Assembly (NCBI GenBank): GCA_030533445.1
Contig: CM060069.1
Location: 26,398,837 to 26,462,836 of the forward strand
Length of the DNA: 64,000 bases
Direction: 5' to 3'
Source of the DNA: Cyprinodon diabolis
Taxonomy: Eukaryota; Chordata; Actinopteri; Cyprinodontiformes; Cyprinodontidae
The position numbers and the translations under genes were made by a program. Below, in pieces: positions 14,519-26,800 of the stretch. Every line of letters begins with the position of its first letter. Positions within the stretch are counted from its first letter, which is position 1. The notes beneath the pieces were generated by a model that was not told the DNA's origin, did not search any database, and worked only from the letters and a program-made list of their open reading frames with translations.

Positions 14519-14896
14519 TCAGTTGATCTCATGATTGGGCCGAGGAGGGGGGCGTGAGGGTGGAGGAGCTCTACAAGGAGGCTGCCCCTGGGGTGGAGGT
14601 GGCAGGGAGCCTGTTGGGGATGGAGGTGGCGAGATCGGTCTGGCGTTGGTCTGGGGCAGGTCTCTGTTCGGAGGAGGCGTGTACATGGAGGAGCTGCTGG
14701 AGGTCGGGGGTGGAGTTGACGGCAGAGGGGGGAGTGTGGAAGTAGGCGAGGGTGGCAGGTAGAGGTCCTGGCAGCCGTCGGATGCACGCCGCTGGTACCT
14801 GTTGGGTAATGTGTAGATAGGCGTGGAGGGATGGTTGTAGATTGGGTAGCGGGGAGGAGGGTAAGAGGGACTCCGGGTGAAGTTGATGCACCGACC
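14519..14896 (-). CDS. antxr1: antxr1 exon 18: proline-rich C-terminal tail and stop
   Basis: The terminal exon has 125 codons plus TGA. It begins GRCINFTR, shared by ANTXR1 and ANTXR2, then continues as a roughly 115-residue Pro/Ser/Thr/Tyr-rich tail that identifies the ANTXR1 type. Several IYTLP, MYTPPP and PPPP stretches look like SH3- or EVH1-type ligand sites (inference). The tail is somewhat longer than in human ANTXR1. The exon is C-rich on the coding strand, which produces several spurious open frames on both strands. Confidence 0.93.
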   Translation of the reverse strand, partial: GRCINFTRSPSYPPPRYPIYNHPSTPIYTLPNRYQRRASDGCQDLYLPPSPTSTLPPLPSTPPPTSSSSSMYTPPPNRDLPQTNARPISPPPSPTGSLPPPPQGQPPCRAPPPSRPPPRPNHEIN

Positions 14897-17800
14897 CTGT
14901 ACCAAAGACGCACAAAGTAAATTGGAAACGTGTAACTCAACTAATGGTGGAAACGCAATCAGATTTATAGGGGCAACAAACTTGGAGCAAATTGCTTAAT
15001 TGACTGCTGCAAGGCTGCTGGTAGATTTGCAAGGGAGATGCTTCATTTTAGTGAGTGACATGAAGGAAAACCAACTCCTGCAAACTCTGTGAACTTTAGA
15101 AGCCCGACTATTTGGTCGCCTAATGACTTTTGCAGGCGTGTTCCTCCAGACAATAATCCACTCTCTAGCTTAATTTGTCTTCTCACTCTGGCACTTGAGA
15201 ACTCCTATGCAGTTCTCCGTTTGATTCAAGGATGTTGATGCCATGAGGTCACCCAATTCTCACCACAAGCTCTTAACCTATTTATGTGTTTTCCTTTTTT
15301 GCTATACAATATAAATTTACTCCAATTTTTTTGTTACACTATAAACCACTTTTTAAAAAATAATAATAAAAGAAAAATGTTGGTCACCTTGTCTCCAGGA
15401 TAAGGTCGCATCACAGAAACTCTGTCGTAGCCTCTTCTCATCAACACAACCAGAGCATCCAGTTTCCCCTAAAAAAAAGATGCCACATTCACAGCTTCAT
15501 AAATTCTCTTTTTTCATCTCCCTCTTCAAAGAAACACATATTCCTATAATCCAGGAAAATATATTTATTATCATTCTGCTTTGTCTGAAAGCCATCATCA
15601 GCTTAAGTTTAACGCAGTTTTTCTCTATAATGGTGCAAGAAAGGATATTTATCTGCTACAGTATGATTTATAAAGCAATAAAATGTCTATTAATCTCAAA
15701 ACATGAAGCTGTGTTGTTTTATACATAACTTAAAATTAGTTTGAAAGACGTGATTTGTTCCCACTAATTTACTGAAGTCCCTGAAAATACTAATAATAAC
15801 AATTTGGCAAAATAAACATTAAAAAGTTTAACACACCTACTGTAGAGTGAATCCTAAAAGAAAACTGTCATACTTTGATATAGTACGCACCTGTAAACAG
15901 CCTAATTCATTTTTTTCTTCTTTTCCTTTATTCTATTGTTTATTCATTTATTTGATCTGTTTATCAGGTTATATGTTCAATTTATGTATTATAATTAACA
16001 TTTTCTACAATCATTCTATAATTACATTAAAATAATATTTTAATTTAATTATAAAATACATTTCATTCCTATTTATTTGTTCTTGGTTTAAGTGGTTTTA
16101 GAAGATAATCCTGTATTTTTGAGCTTCAGTATTTCGCCACTGCTTGCATATGCCTGTATCATCCCCTTATTACAGATATGATTGTGTAAAAGTGAGGAAT
16201 ACTTTTAATATTTGTATTTTTTATTTACCTAACACTTTCTGTTGTGATTTTTGATTGTCAGTTGCATACTTTTACTTTGGTTTTAACCTTGAAAAGCATT
16301 TAACATTATGAAAAGTGCTCTTTAATTGAAATCTGAATGACTTTAATCAGACAAATAATATTCACACATTATTAACCAGATTGATTTGTTTAACTTTCTC
16401 TTATCACTTAGTCTAAACCTTGAGTTAATTTTTAGGGAGATCTGAAAGTCTTTTTTACATGTGCAAGCAATATTGAAGAATGGTGATATTTTTGCCAAAA
16501 CATTAAGCAAATATTGAATTTCAACCTGATGTTTTTTTCATCGACTGGAAGATTTGTTTATCTCTAAGGGGTAAAGAGCTTATCAGGGAATTTAACTGTT
16601 TCTGTCTTACTATGAACTATGACTATAGTCATCCTTCCTATGTAATTCTTCAAAATTCATAGTGAAAAATAGAAAACTATTATAAATAAAAATGAAGAAA
16701 TAGTTGGACAAAATAATAAGCCAAATAGGAAAATAAAAGCAGCCATAAAATAACCAAACCAAAATCATTGAAAGACCTTCCTAAGGGCCCTTAAACCTAA
16801 AATTTAATTGATCAAAACCACATTAAAGGGATTCCTGTCTGTCTTGAAGCACAAATATATAGACATAAGGTGTGGCTTCAAAATATTTCCCTGTAGTATA
16901 TTTATACCCAATCTGATAAAAGCCAGAAATTATTTCAGCATGTCATTACTGCTTTGACAGACCGACACGTTCATCTCTCTGAAAAGAAAGAGAAAAGCAT
17001 CCCGTTGGTTGTTTTAGCTTTTTAGTTTCCAGATGTGTGGAAGGCTTTATGTGATAAACAGAGACAGATAAGCAAAGAATGCAATTAGTTAAAAATAACA
17101 CCCACCGCTCTGAGTCCTTTCCCAGGGGTAAGCTCTATGTCTGTTTTTTATTACAACCATCCATCCAGCTGACTAATATTTGAGGAAGCAGAATTTTATA
17201 ACCTACTTCCTGGTAACACATCATCCAAAACACTGAACCAAAACATTTTCTCACTTCTGCTCCTCAGTAACAATTGGCCTTTATATAAAATCTTACAGAC
17301 CTCCTAAAATAGGCGTCACATATTCAGTTTTACATTTTGAATCAGCTGCTTATGAAACTTTGTTGAGCAAAAGTATCTTTTCTGATGGCTAAAAGGAAAA
17401 CAACGCTCTGCTTAAAAGCTAGGAAGATTAATTCACAATCAAAATGGATTTTTTTATTTAGAGTAAATTCATTTGGCAAAGGAAGAAAGCAAACAAAGAT
17501 AAATAAGTTGAATGAGTCATTATGTTGTGTTAGAAAAAGTGAAAGAGCACCTTAATGGGAGAGTACCACTTGTGGGTGGAGATGGATTTGTTTCTGTGGT
17601 AGTAAATCCGTGATGGAGGCGGATCATATTCCTGAGCGGGCATCACCACTCGAGCATTTTTGGCTTTTTCCAGTTTGGCTCCTTCTTCCGTTGAGCCTTT
17701 ATCTCCCCAACGAACCTAAACAGAGGAAGGCATTTTCAGCCCTGGGCTGCAATTACACTGAGTTTGAAATGATGAGAAGCAGCAGAAATTAGCTACATTT

Positions 17801-20800
17801 AAATGCAACATCATAGATAAACTTGATAAAGATTAAGGAAAGTGTAACGGAGCTCCCAGAGCCTCAGGAGGAGATTAAGGTCCACAGCCAGGGGCGCAGC
17901 TAGAATGGGGGCCAGGGGGGCCATGGCAACCTCTGGTCAAACAGTGGCCAGCCCTATAGCCGCCCCAACCAGGTGATTTATTTTAACCATTGGAGCATAC
18001 TTCAGGACCTCTAGAACAGGCAGTTAAACTTTAAAACAAAGGTTGGCAACAGCGACCCTCTCAGGTGGAATGTTAATTGATTTTTCAGTTGTGAGTACAT
18101 TAACACTGAGCTGTGAACAAAATTACAGTAACAATTTAAATATTTTCAGTAATTTTTTTATTTTTGTTATTCTGTGTTTGCTGTTAAGATGTATATCATG
18201 TTTGAATTACTTCTTAGTTTAACTCTTCACAGGTGTATATCTTAATTATCTCTTTTAGCATTCCTGGTGTTATTTTAATCTTTGCTGTATTTTTTCATGT
18301 TTATGGCTTTCTGTTATCTTTAGATTATGTTTTCCCATTGCATATTAGTTATCACAATTTCTCCATTCCCTTCCCTATCCTTATATTTCAGCGGCAAAAG
18401 AAGTTCAGCTATAGATTCCAACAGGTCCAGCCTTCTCCGGCGTCCACTGCCCCTCACTCAGGGTAAGCTACGTCGCTTAGCAACTCTGCCAGTTGATTCA
18501 CAAAGCAACCAAGAATGGATGCCAAACTTGTCACTACTGTTTTGTGTGCTAATGACATTTTCGAAGAGTTTCAGCTGCAGTATCATCATCACAGATATCA
18601 GAGCTGTAGTCCTCACACTACAGAAATATTAGATTCTGTGCTTAAATGTCAGCCAAACCCATTTGCACTGGGACAGATAAAACCTTTCAATAAACCAAAC
18701 ATTACTTTCCAGACTTAACAATTTAACAACTATTTTCATTCATTTCAATGGAACTATTCACATACTTGGATTTTATTAAACTGCACTTAAAATATTAACC
18801 ACTGTTTGGCGAAATTTCCCTTTTTCCTCTGAGCATCTCCACCCATAAGTGGTACTCTCCCCTTAAGCAGCTCTTGGCTTGTTTGGACTCCTTCCAACCA
18901 GGTAAAGAGTCTTCCAATTCGAACAGACCATGGTGCCGCACTGTGATGTAATCGGACTTTGGAGGAAGCAGCCGCTGTGTCCAAACAGAGTCTTAAACGT
19001 CCACCCTAACCCCTAAATCACCCAATCACTATATAGAGCTGGGACTATATAGTGGACTTTATAGTGAACTCAGTTAACTGACCCTCTGGACGGATGATCA
19101 CTACTTTTCGCTCCCCATTAGTCATGTAACTCCACCTCCCCGCTCGGTGCATGTGCCATCTTTGTTATTTGCATAGCGACGACGGGCCAAGGAGAGCTTT
19201 CGCAAAGCATTCCAAGATATATCTGCTCGTCTAGTTACCATAGATGATCACTACTTTTCAAGGTGCCTTGTGGGAGATTTCGAGTCCACTACTTTTTCAT
19301 CCACTAGAAATTTGGACACTTATTTAAAATGGCGTTATGACCGTATAGTGGCCTATATAGTTATAAGGGCGGACGTTTGGACACAGCCTTAGTACCATTT
19401 CCTTTTGTGTCATTTCAGTTCTTCCTAGGTTAAATGAAGTCCTTTTGTATTGCCTCATTGCTTACCGTTGCCCCCTAGTGCGACTCTTTTTTTCCTTCAG
19501 TTACCTTCCAGCCTTTTCTGGCCACACCTGCTCCCAGTCAAGTAATTATCTCCACACCTTGTTCAGTATTCTCATTCCCACTATATACATACTGCTCCCC
19601 TGCAGTTTCTCTTTACTGGATTGTCTATAATAATGCCATCATTAATACATCAATAAGAAACCATCTCTGGCTCCGCGTTATGGGTCCTTCTAAAACCCTG
19701 ACAGCATAGGGTGGCTAGGCACTCCCTTAGAAACAGGGTGAGGAGCTCAGTCATCCAGAAGAGGTCTGGAGTAGATTCAATTCTCCATTTTGAGTCAGCT
19801 CATGTGGCTCAGACATCTTTTCAGATGCCTTCTGGAAGCCTCCCTCTAGAGGTGTTTCTAAGCATGTCCCACTGGGAGGAGGCTCAGGGGATGAATCAGG
19901 AAATTCAATTATAGGGTCTGAGAGGACAACAAGTAATTAACTATAGATGTTTAATGAGATCATTACAAGGGGAGGGGGTCAGGGGTGTCCTCTAATTCAC
20001 TGGTTTTCAAACTCGGTCCTCAGGACCCACTGTACTGCATGCTTTAGATGTGTCTCTCCTCCAGCACACCTGCATCAAATGATTGCAAGTCCTCCTCAGT
20101 AGCCAGTACAAGCTGCAGGGGCATGCTAGTCACCCATTTAAACAATACCTGAAACATGCAGGACAGTGGGTCCTGAGGTCTGAGTTTGAAGACTGCTGCT
20201 CTAATTCAACTGATGCACTTGCATTAAACAACTGTTTTCTTTTATCATGTTTTATATAAACATTTGAGTCCTGCAAGGTTTAATTAAACCTAGGCTGCTA
20301 AAATTCCTAAGTCAGGGGAAAGGCAGGCTGCAAGTTTTTCCTGAATTTCTGTAAAAACTTTTCAAATTTAAGACTTTCCCATCTTCTGAAAAATGTTAGT
20401 TTGGGGCTGCAGTGAATTAGTAAAGTTGATAAATAGTAACTTAACAGAAATATGTTATGTTGCCAGAAATCCTGCAAGTCTGTGTAGTCTAGTCTTTACC
20501 AAAATGCAAAGCAAACCAGTAAAAAAAAGGCTGAGATATAAGCAGTGAGTCAGAATTTAACACGCTAAACCAGCACAGTCAACAAAGTATTGGAAGTTCA
20601 TTAGGGCAAATTCACTCCCTTTCTTCTAACACACAAAAGCCACGAATGCCTTGACTTGGCAAAAAGAGCACATAAATGAAGCCATGCATACTTTCCATTT
20701 CACTGTTTGGAGTTGAGTGACTCCTCAGACTGCACTGCCAGTCTGCAGAGCGTTGCTTTCCAGAGTGAAGAGCGTCTTTTTCTTTAAGTACATGGTCCCG

Positions 20801-23800
20801 AAGGAGGCCGACATAATCCTGTTTCAACATGATTTATCAGACCCATTAAAGGCAGGCTGAGTTTCTTTAGTCAGTGTTTTTTCCACAGCTCATTCTCTAA
20901 CATTCAGAATCGAAATGTATCTTCTCCTGTGCAACAACAACAAATAAATCACAGTATCTCAGCTGAGTTCCTTTATCAACCAATCATTTCAGTCATGTTG
21001 ATTATCCAGATGGCCCCAGCTTCCCTCTTTCTGGCTGCCTGAGCTGGTCACAGCAACAAAGTGACTCTGATTCATGCAGCTTGGACTTGCGTGCTCAACT
21101 CTATTAAGGCAGCAGCTCCTGCCCCGCTTTATTGTTCTCCTGTTTGATCTCATTCCATCTTTCATCATTTGCTTTTTGCATGCTGAGGCCCGCAGTAAAG
21201 ACTGCCACGTGTTTCATCTGTGAACCTGAAACCAGTTTGGATTTTATTTCCCTATTGTAAGCATATGCACAGCGTTAACCACCACAAAAACAAGGTTTAA
21301 GTCTTTTCACAGGGTGTTTTTTTTAAACTTCTTATTTTCTTTGAGTCTTTTTTGGGTTGTTTCCACTTTTTATGTCCTCCTTTCCCCACTTTCAGGTTAA
21401 TTCAGTCTTGTGAGGAGTAATTCTGTTCAGCTGCCTGGCTCTAGTTGTTAGATTTGTATCTGGTGCTTTCCTAGAAGAAAAACGCGTGCTGGCAGATAAT
21501 AAACAGATAGGGGGATATCCAGTTTACTAATCGAAAAACAGGAAAACAGGTAAATATGTTAACAGAATATGCAGTGCTTATAAATAAAAAATATATGCCA
21601 TGTAAGTTCATTTGATTTTGTAAAAAGTCTTCTTTAAGGAACCTTTTGCTATCCGATTATTAATTGGTTAATCGAAAAAACAGATTAATCGATTTGCAAA
21701 ATAATCGTTAGTTGCAGCCCTATAGTTTACCGTTATGAGCCTGGTTATTTATGTACATTATTATAGTTGGTATAAGTTGGTTTGTGTTAGCGACACATTT
21801 GTTTCAAACAGTTTTTATTCCTGTATTTTTTCTGTTAACTGTATGTTTTCTTTTTTATGTGTATCACCTCATCAAAACAAACAAAAAAAATCCTCATATG
21901 TGTAAAAACCTCTCTTAGCAAGGAAGCTTTTCAGATTTAAAAAAAGTGAATTTCACACTTCAAGTTTTCCAAACGTTATTATCAGACAATCTTAATCTAA
22001 GTAGGTGACTTTTTAAATCAAAGAAATAGAGGATGATTTTTTTTTACAGAAATGTAAGTCAGAAACACTCAGGGCCCTTTTAAATAATTGCACATATGCA
22101 AATCTGCATGTTTGAGTTTGTGCAAGCATGAGTGAGCACTGTTGACCTTGTGCACAACTCTGTGTATGGTCTGCCTGAATCACTCAAAGACACAAGACAT
22201 AACTGGATACTAAAATTGCACTAAATCAGATTCGCCATACAAAAGTCTTAATCAAACAAACTCACTGAGGCATAGACTTATGACTGCTTATGCACCGAAA
22301 GAGCAAATCAGCAAAGAACTGAGAATTGGTTTCTCTGTGTTAATTTTAAGTTTGTTTGTTGTTGTTTTTTTGCACTTTGAATTACCTCCATCCTCTTGAT
22401 TCCTCCGACTCCACGGCCACCGTAGTACGATGCATCCACAGTGGGCCACCTTTTCTTTGGGAAACCATCTTCATCATCCTAAACATTAGTTGAAGCACAC
22501 GTTTTGCTTGAAATTAACAAACATGGAATTTAAATGTGTAAATAAAATTTACAAAAATAACCTACAGAGATGTCTTCTATTACTGGTGGAGGTGCCTCAT
22601 GAATAACCTGCAAGTATTTTTAAAAATAATATAAGTATGTTACTGTTGTCTCCTAGTTTTAACAGGTAGAACATAATTTATGTTGTTCTCAAGAGCAAAA
22701 GCACATTCAGAGGTAGCATATAGGTTAATGTCAATATCTTTTCATACCACAGTGCAGCAGAGAGGCCAGAACCACCACAGCAGAGCCATGGTTAACAAGA
22801 ACAGCAGGATGAGCAATGCAATCCCCACAAAGGTCCCATCAGACTGCAAGAAAGATTAGATTATTTTTATAATGCAATGCTTTTTAATAATTAACAGTTT
22901 TATTGAAATTGATACAGCTTTCCAATCATTGATTAAGATTATGGTACAGACAATTCTAAACAAGAATAAAGGAATAAGAAACATCAGAGACAATAGGGCC
23001 AAATCCCCTTTTCCCCTTTCCATCAAAACACAATGAGCTGAACGTGTGTTTTTCCTCTCATACTCACACAAGTGATGGCAGTAATGGTGACAGAGCTGGA
23101 TATAAAGCTGAGGCCATTGTTCATGCTAACATGGAGAGTGGCTGATCTGAAAAATGACAATAAATGAAATCATTCTGAGCATCTCTATTCTTAAATCCAA
23201 AACAAATCAACAAATTTCTTGGAATATCCAATGATCTGCATCTACTGTTTTTGTTCCTGATACCAATCCGGTTAACAGTGTGTTATCCTGATAAAAAAAT
23301 AACTAATTTAAACTCTCAGTTTTTCAATCTATTGCCCCTGACAATATCAACTGCACTTTAATTTTAAAATCTTGCTCAAATCCTGACCTGTGTGTGTTTA
23401 GCTTGCAAAATGATTTTATATATTGTTCACATTCATATATAATTTTAGATTATTTTGTTTGTTTAGCTAATATGTATTTTTCAGAGTAAATTCGAATGTA
23501 TTGGCTGCTGCAAATCTCTGTGTCTGACCTGCATTGTGCTTTTGATAATTATACAGAGAGATGCCGACTCTCTTTTGAAAAAATATTTCAACTTTTGATG
23601 CAAATGACCCATTTTATGAAGCAGTAGAACCATTTTTTTCTGTTAGTTTTAAATGCAAACATTCAACCAGTACAGCACTATAATGTAAGAGCACAAATGA
23701 TCAATGATTTATAAAAAAACAAAGACAATATCCAAGTGCTAACTTCCAGATTCCAAAAACTGTCAACAGGCAATATTGTAAAAAACAAATAATATGGCCT

Positions 23801-26800
23801 TAGATGGTGATCATTAGATCATTGTAACTTTCCTAACCTAGTCTACCTATTACAAAGAAAAAAACTGCCTAATTTAACTAATGCACAATATTTCACAGTA
23901 AAGAATTTTCAGGAGCGACAGCAGAGTCCAGGACAGTTTTTGTGAGTGAGTCCAGGGGGTAACCATCACAATACTAATGCAAATCAAAAGCATTAAATTG
24001 CATTGTGTTCTTTTTCTGCAGCTAGTTTCCTTTGAATAAACTGTTCAACTGGAGGTTTGACTCAATAATATCCTTAAAAAGCTCAGCTTCCTCAAAGGGA
24101 CTAAGTCCATTTTCAGGACATCCTTCTTATTTAGCAAATTAACAAACAATAACGCCAGAACATCTCCAAGTCTGTCCTTTAATGTGACTGTAAGGTTTCC
24201 ACAAATATAGAAAACCTGAGGTGTCATGAAAACATATAAACTTTTATGGATAGAATTTCTTGTCATCAATTTCAAAGTTAAATCTTTAATCCTAAAAGTA
24301 AAATCCAATATTTAAATCAATTCAGTTTATTTATGTAGCGCCAATTCACATAAAATGTTTTTCAAAGGCACTTTATAACATTTTTTTTAACCGATTTATA
24401 TACATTACAATGTAGTACAGTCAGTCTAATAATATGGACAGATTCAACTTTAAACACATTTCATTTTAATACCAGAAATAAAATACATTGTTGTTTATTG
24501 GTATAAGAAATTTTATCTAAAAAAGCTCAGAAGAGACATTAGACTTTACAGCAACCCCCCCTCTTTAGTGAGCAGGTAAAGACGGGTCTTTGATTTCATG
24601 TGGTCATTAATTCTGCAGCAATCTCTCATGAGCATTTAGGAACAAAAACATGAACATAATTTTCTCTTTTTTACAAGTTACTAGACATTGGTCTTTCAAC
24701 TCATTATTTCATTAAGTGCTTTTCATAAAATGTTCTTGTGAACAGAGTAACAACTTACGTTCCAAATTGTTCCAAAACTGGAGCTGGGCACAAAAGATAA
24801 GTATCTGTAACCACCAAAGGTCTTTTCACTGTAGAAACAGAAGAAAATAAAAATGCTTTTATCTAAGCTTATAAACCCGAAGAGAAAAAAAGCACATGAT
24901 GAATCTGTGATGTAGAGGAAAAATTTACTTCATATTTCTCTTGAGGTGAAAAATTAGAAGCTTCAAGCCTTTAAAAACATTTTTTTTTATGTTATTAAAT
25001 TCCGAGACTTCCTGTTCTGATGGAAACTGAAGCAAATGAGGGAGGGTTTGTGGTTTATTTACCCTGGCTGTGTGAGTGTCTACTGTGTGCAAAGAGCTCT
25101 GTTTGCTGATGAGCTCCACATTCCCCTGCAGACATCTGAGAAGTCCTGAGTGTTTTACCATCCAGTTCACAGCAAAGAAAGACGGGGACTGATGGTGACT
25201 ATAGAGGGAGCAGGCTCATGTCACAGCAGCCCACCAAAGTTTACTGGCTCCCACCCATCCATATGCTGACAGTCGGAAAAAATGTCCAACACTGTTACGT
25301 CAAGGGCAGCTGAGTGCTTGTTATGTAATGAGGACTTAGTATTGTTTTCACTTGTGGGTAAAAAGGATTTAGTTCTTCTTTCCATTATGATACCTCATCC
25401 TTAGAAGTTAATACAATAACAAGACAATAGTTGCATGTAGAAATGTGTGAAAAGCCCATCTTTGGTTTAACAAATGATATTGCAATATTGTTTAAATAAA
25501 AAAAAAAAACAACAACAATAAATAGGACTAATAATTGCAAAAAGTGGTAAAGAGGGGTACATATTTGTAATGCAATCAGTTTGTTAAATTGTTGAAAGAA
25601 ATTCTGCTGTTTCTCACAAGTGGACAGGTGCTCTGGTCAGAGGGACCAGAAAGGAAACGCTTTGGCTTAAATGGGAAACGGGTCGAAACATGGTGGTGGA
25701 AGCATTATTCTGCAGGGACACTCTTTTTTGGGGGGTATCTTTTCCAATCAAATCCAATCCAATTTTATTTGTTAAACACTTAAAAACAACCACAGCTACC
25801 CAAAGTGCTGTAAAGAAGAAAATAAATGCAACAAATCATAAAACTGTACAGATAAAAAACAAAGAAGCTAAAACATGGGTAAAAATAAGATTCACACAAT
25901 CAAATCAATAAAACTGGGTAAAAGATAAAAGGAATAAAAGATTTAAAAAAAAAATAAATAAAGTCTGCTGTCTTGCTAGGTGTTAAAAGCCAAAGAGAAA
26001 AGGTGGGATTTTGAGAAGAGATTTAAAAACCGTCAGAGAAGTCTGATGTACTGAGGCAGGTCGTTCCAGAGCTTTGGAGCTGCAGCAGAGAATTAGAATC
26101 ACTGGCTCTCTTAATGTCCTAAAATGGTCTAGTCAAAGCCCAGACTTAACAACAACTAGGGACTTCAGGATCTTGTATGGTCTCATAGAAAATCAAAGTA
26201 CAATGCATCTATGTTTGTATCTGCAAAAGTCAAAAGAGTATGAATTTGGCTCTGTAACTAGAACTGTCCTCAGAAAAAACACCATTACAAACTATTTTAT
26301 AAAGAACATTTTTAACAAGAAAGGATTAAAAAAACTTAAAAAGATAATCAAAAGAAATGAAATACCAAAAAAGTCCTACTTTTCAAAAGCCCTAGTTACT
26401 ACAGGAAAATTTCTTTTGTTTTTTTTTCTGTCGTTTTTACTTCTATATTTATTAGGTTCCTTATACAATAACTATTTTTCATTTTTATTTTTGCAGTAAA
26501 ATCTTTTGCAGCAATATCTCAATATTTCTAAATATTTCTGGGTCATAATCCTAAATAAGTGCAGTACTTACTGAGAGTGAGTGTGTCATTGATCCGGAAG
26601 CTGCAAAGCACTTTCTGCACGTCTCTGGCATGAAGGAAACCATTTCCTCTAACAGACACCTGGAAGCTTTCTGAAGAAACATTACATATTAGAGATATCT
26701 TTCTTACAGGAAAAAAAAACAACAACTTTCCACTGTAAACATATTTGAGTTATGCATCTGTGATATGAGTCAATGGATAACTTGTATTTTCTCACCTCCT

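Larger units (their letters stand above)
17716..22385 (-). other. antxr1 intron 15, repeat-bearing
   Basis: A 4.7-kb intron holding an inverted-repeat MITE (18975-19386), an hAT MITE (19998-20198) and a fragment of a hAT-like terminus (about 21648-21722). The stretch at about 20990-21220 is less AT-rich than its surroundings and unexplained. The remainder shows nothing recognisable. Confidence 0.7.

Noticed and set aside
14535..14940. Several open frames on both strands, glycine-rich on the plus strand
   Set aside because: They are shadows of the C-rich antxr1 terminal exon; the ANTXR1 frame explains the composition.
17885..17990. GGGGCGCAGCTAGAATGGGG looking like a hAT terminus
   Set aside because: No matching inverted end or target duplication could be found nearby.
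24759..24821. Alternative antxr1 exon 11 acceptor at AAAAG (24823-24822)
   Set aside because: It would break the phase and shorten a family-conserved stretch; the CTACAG acceptor upstream restores both.
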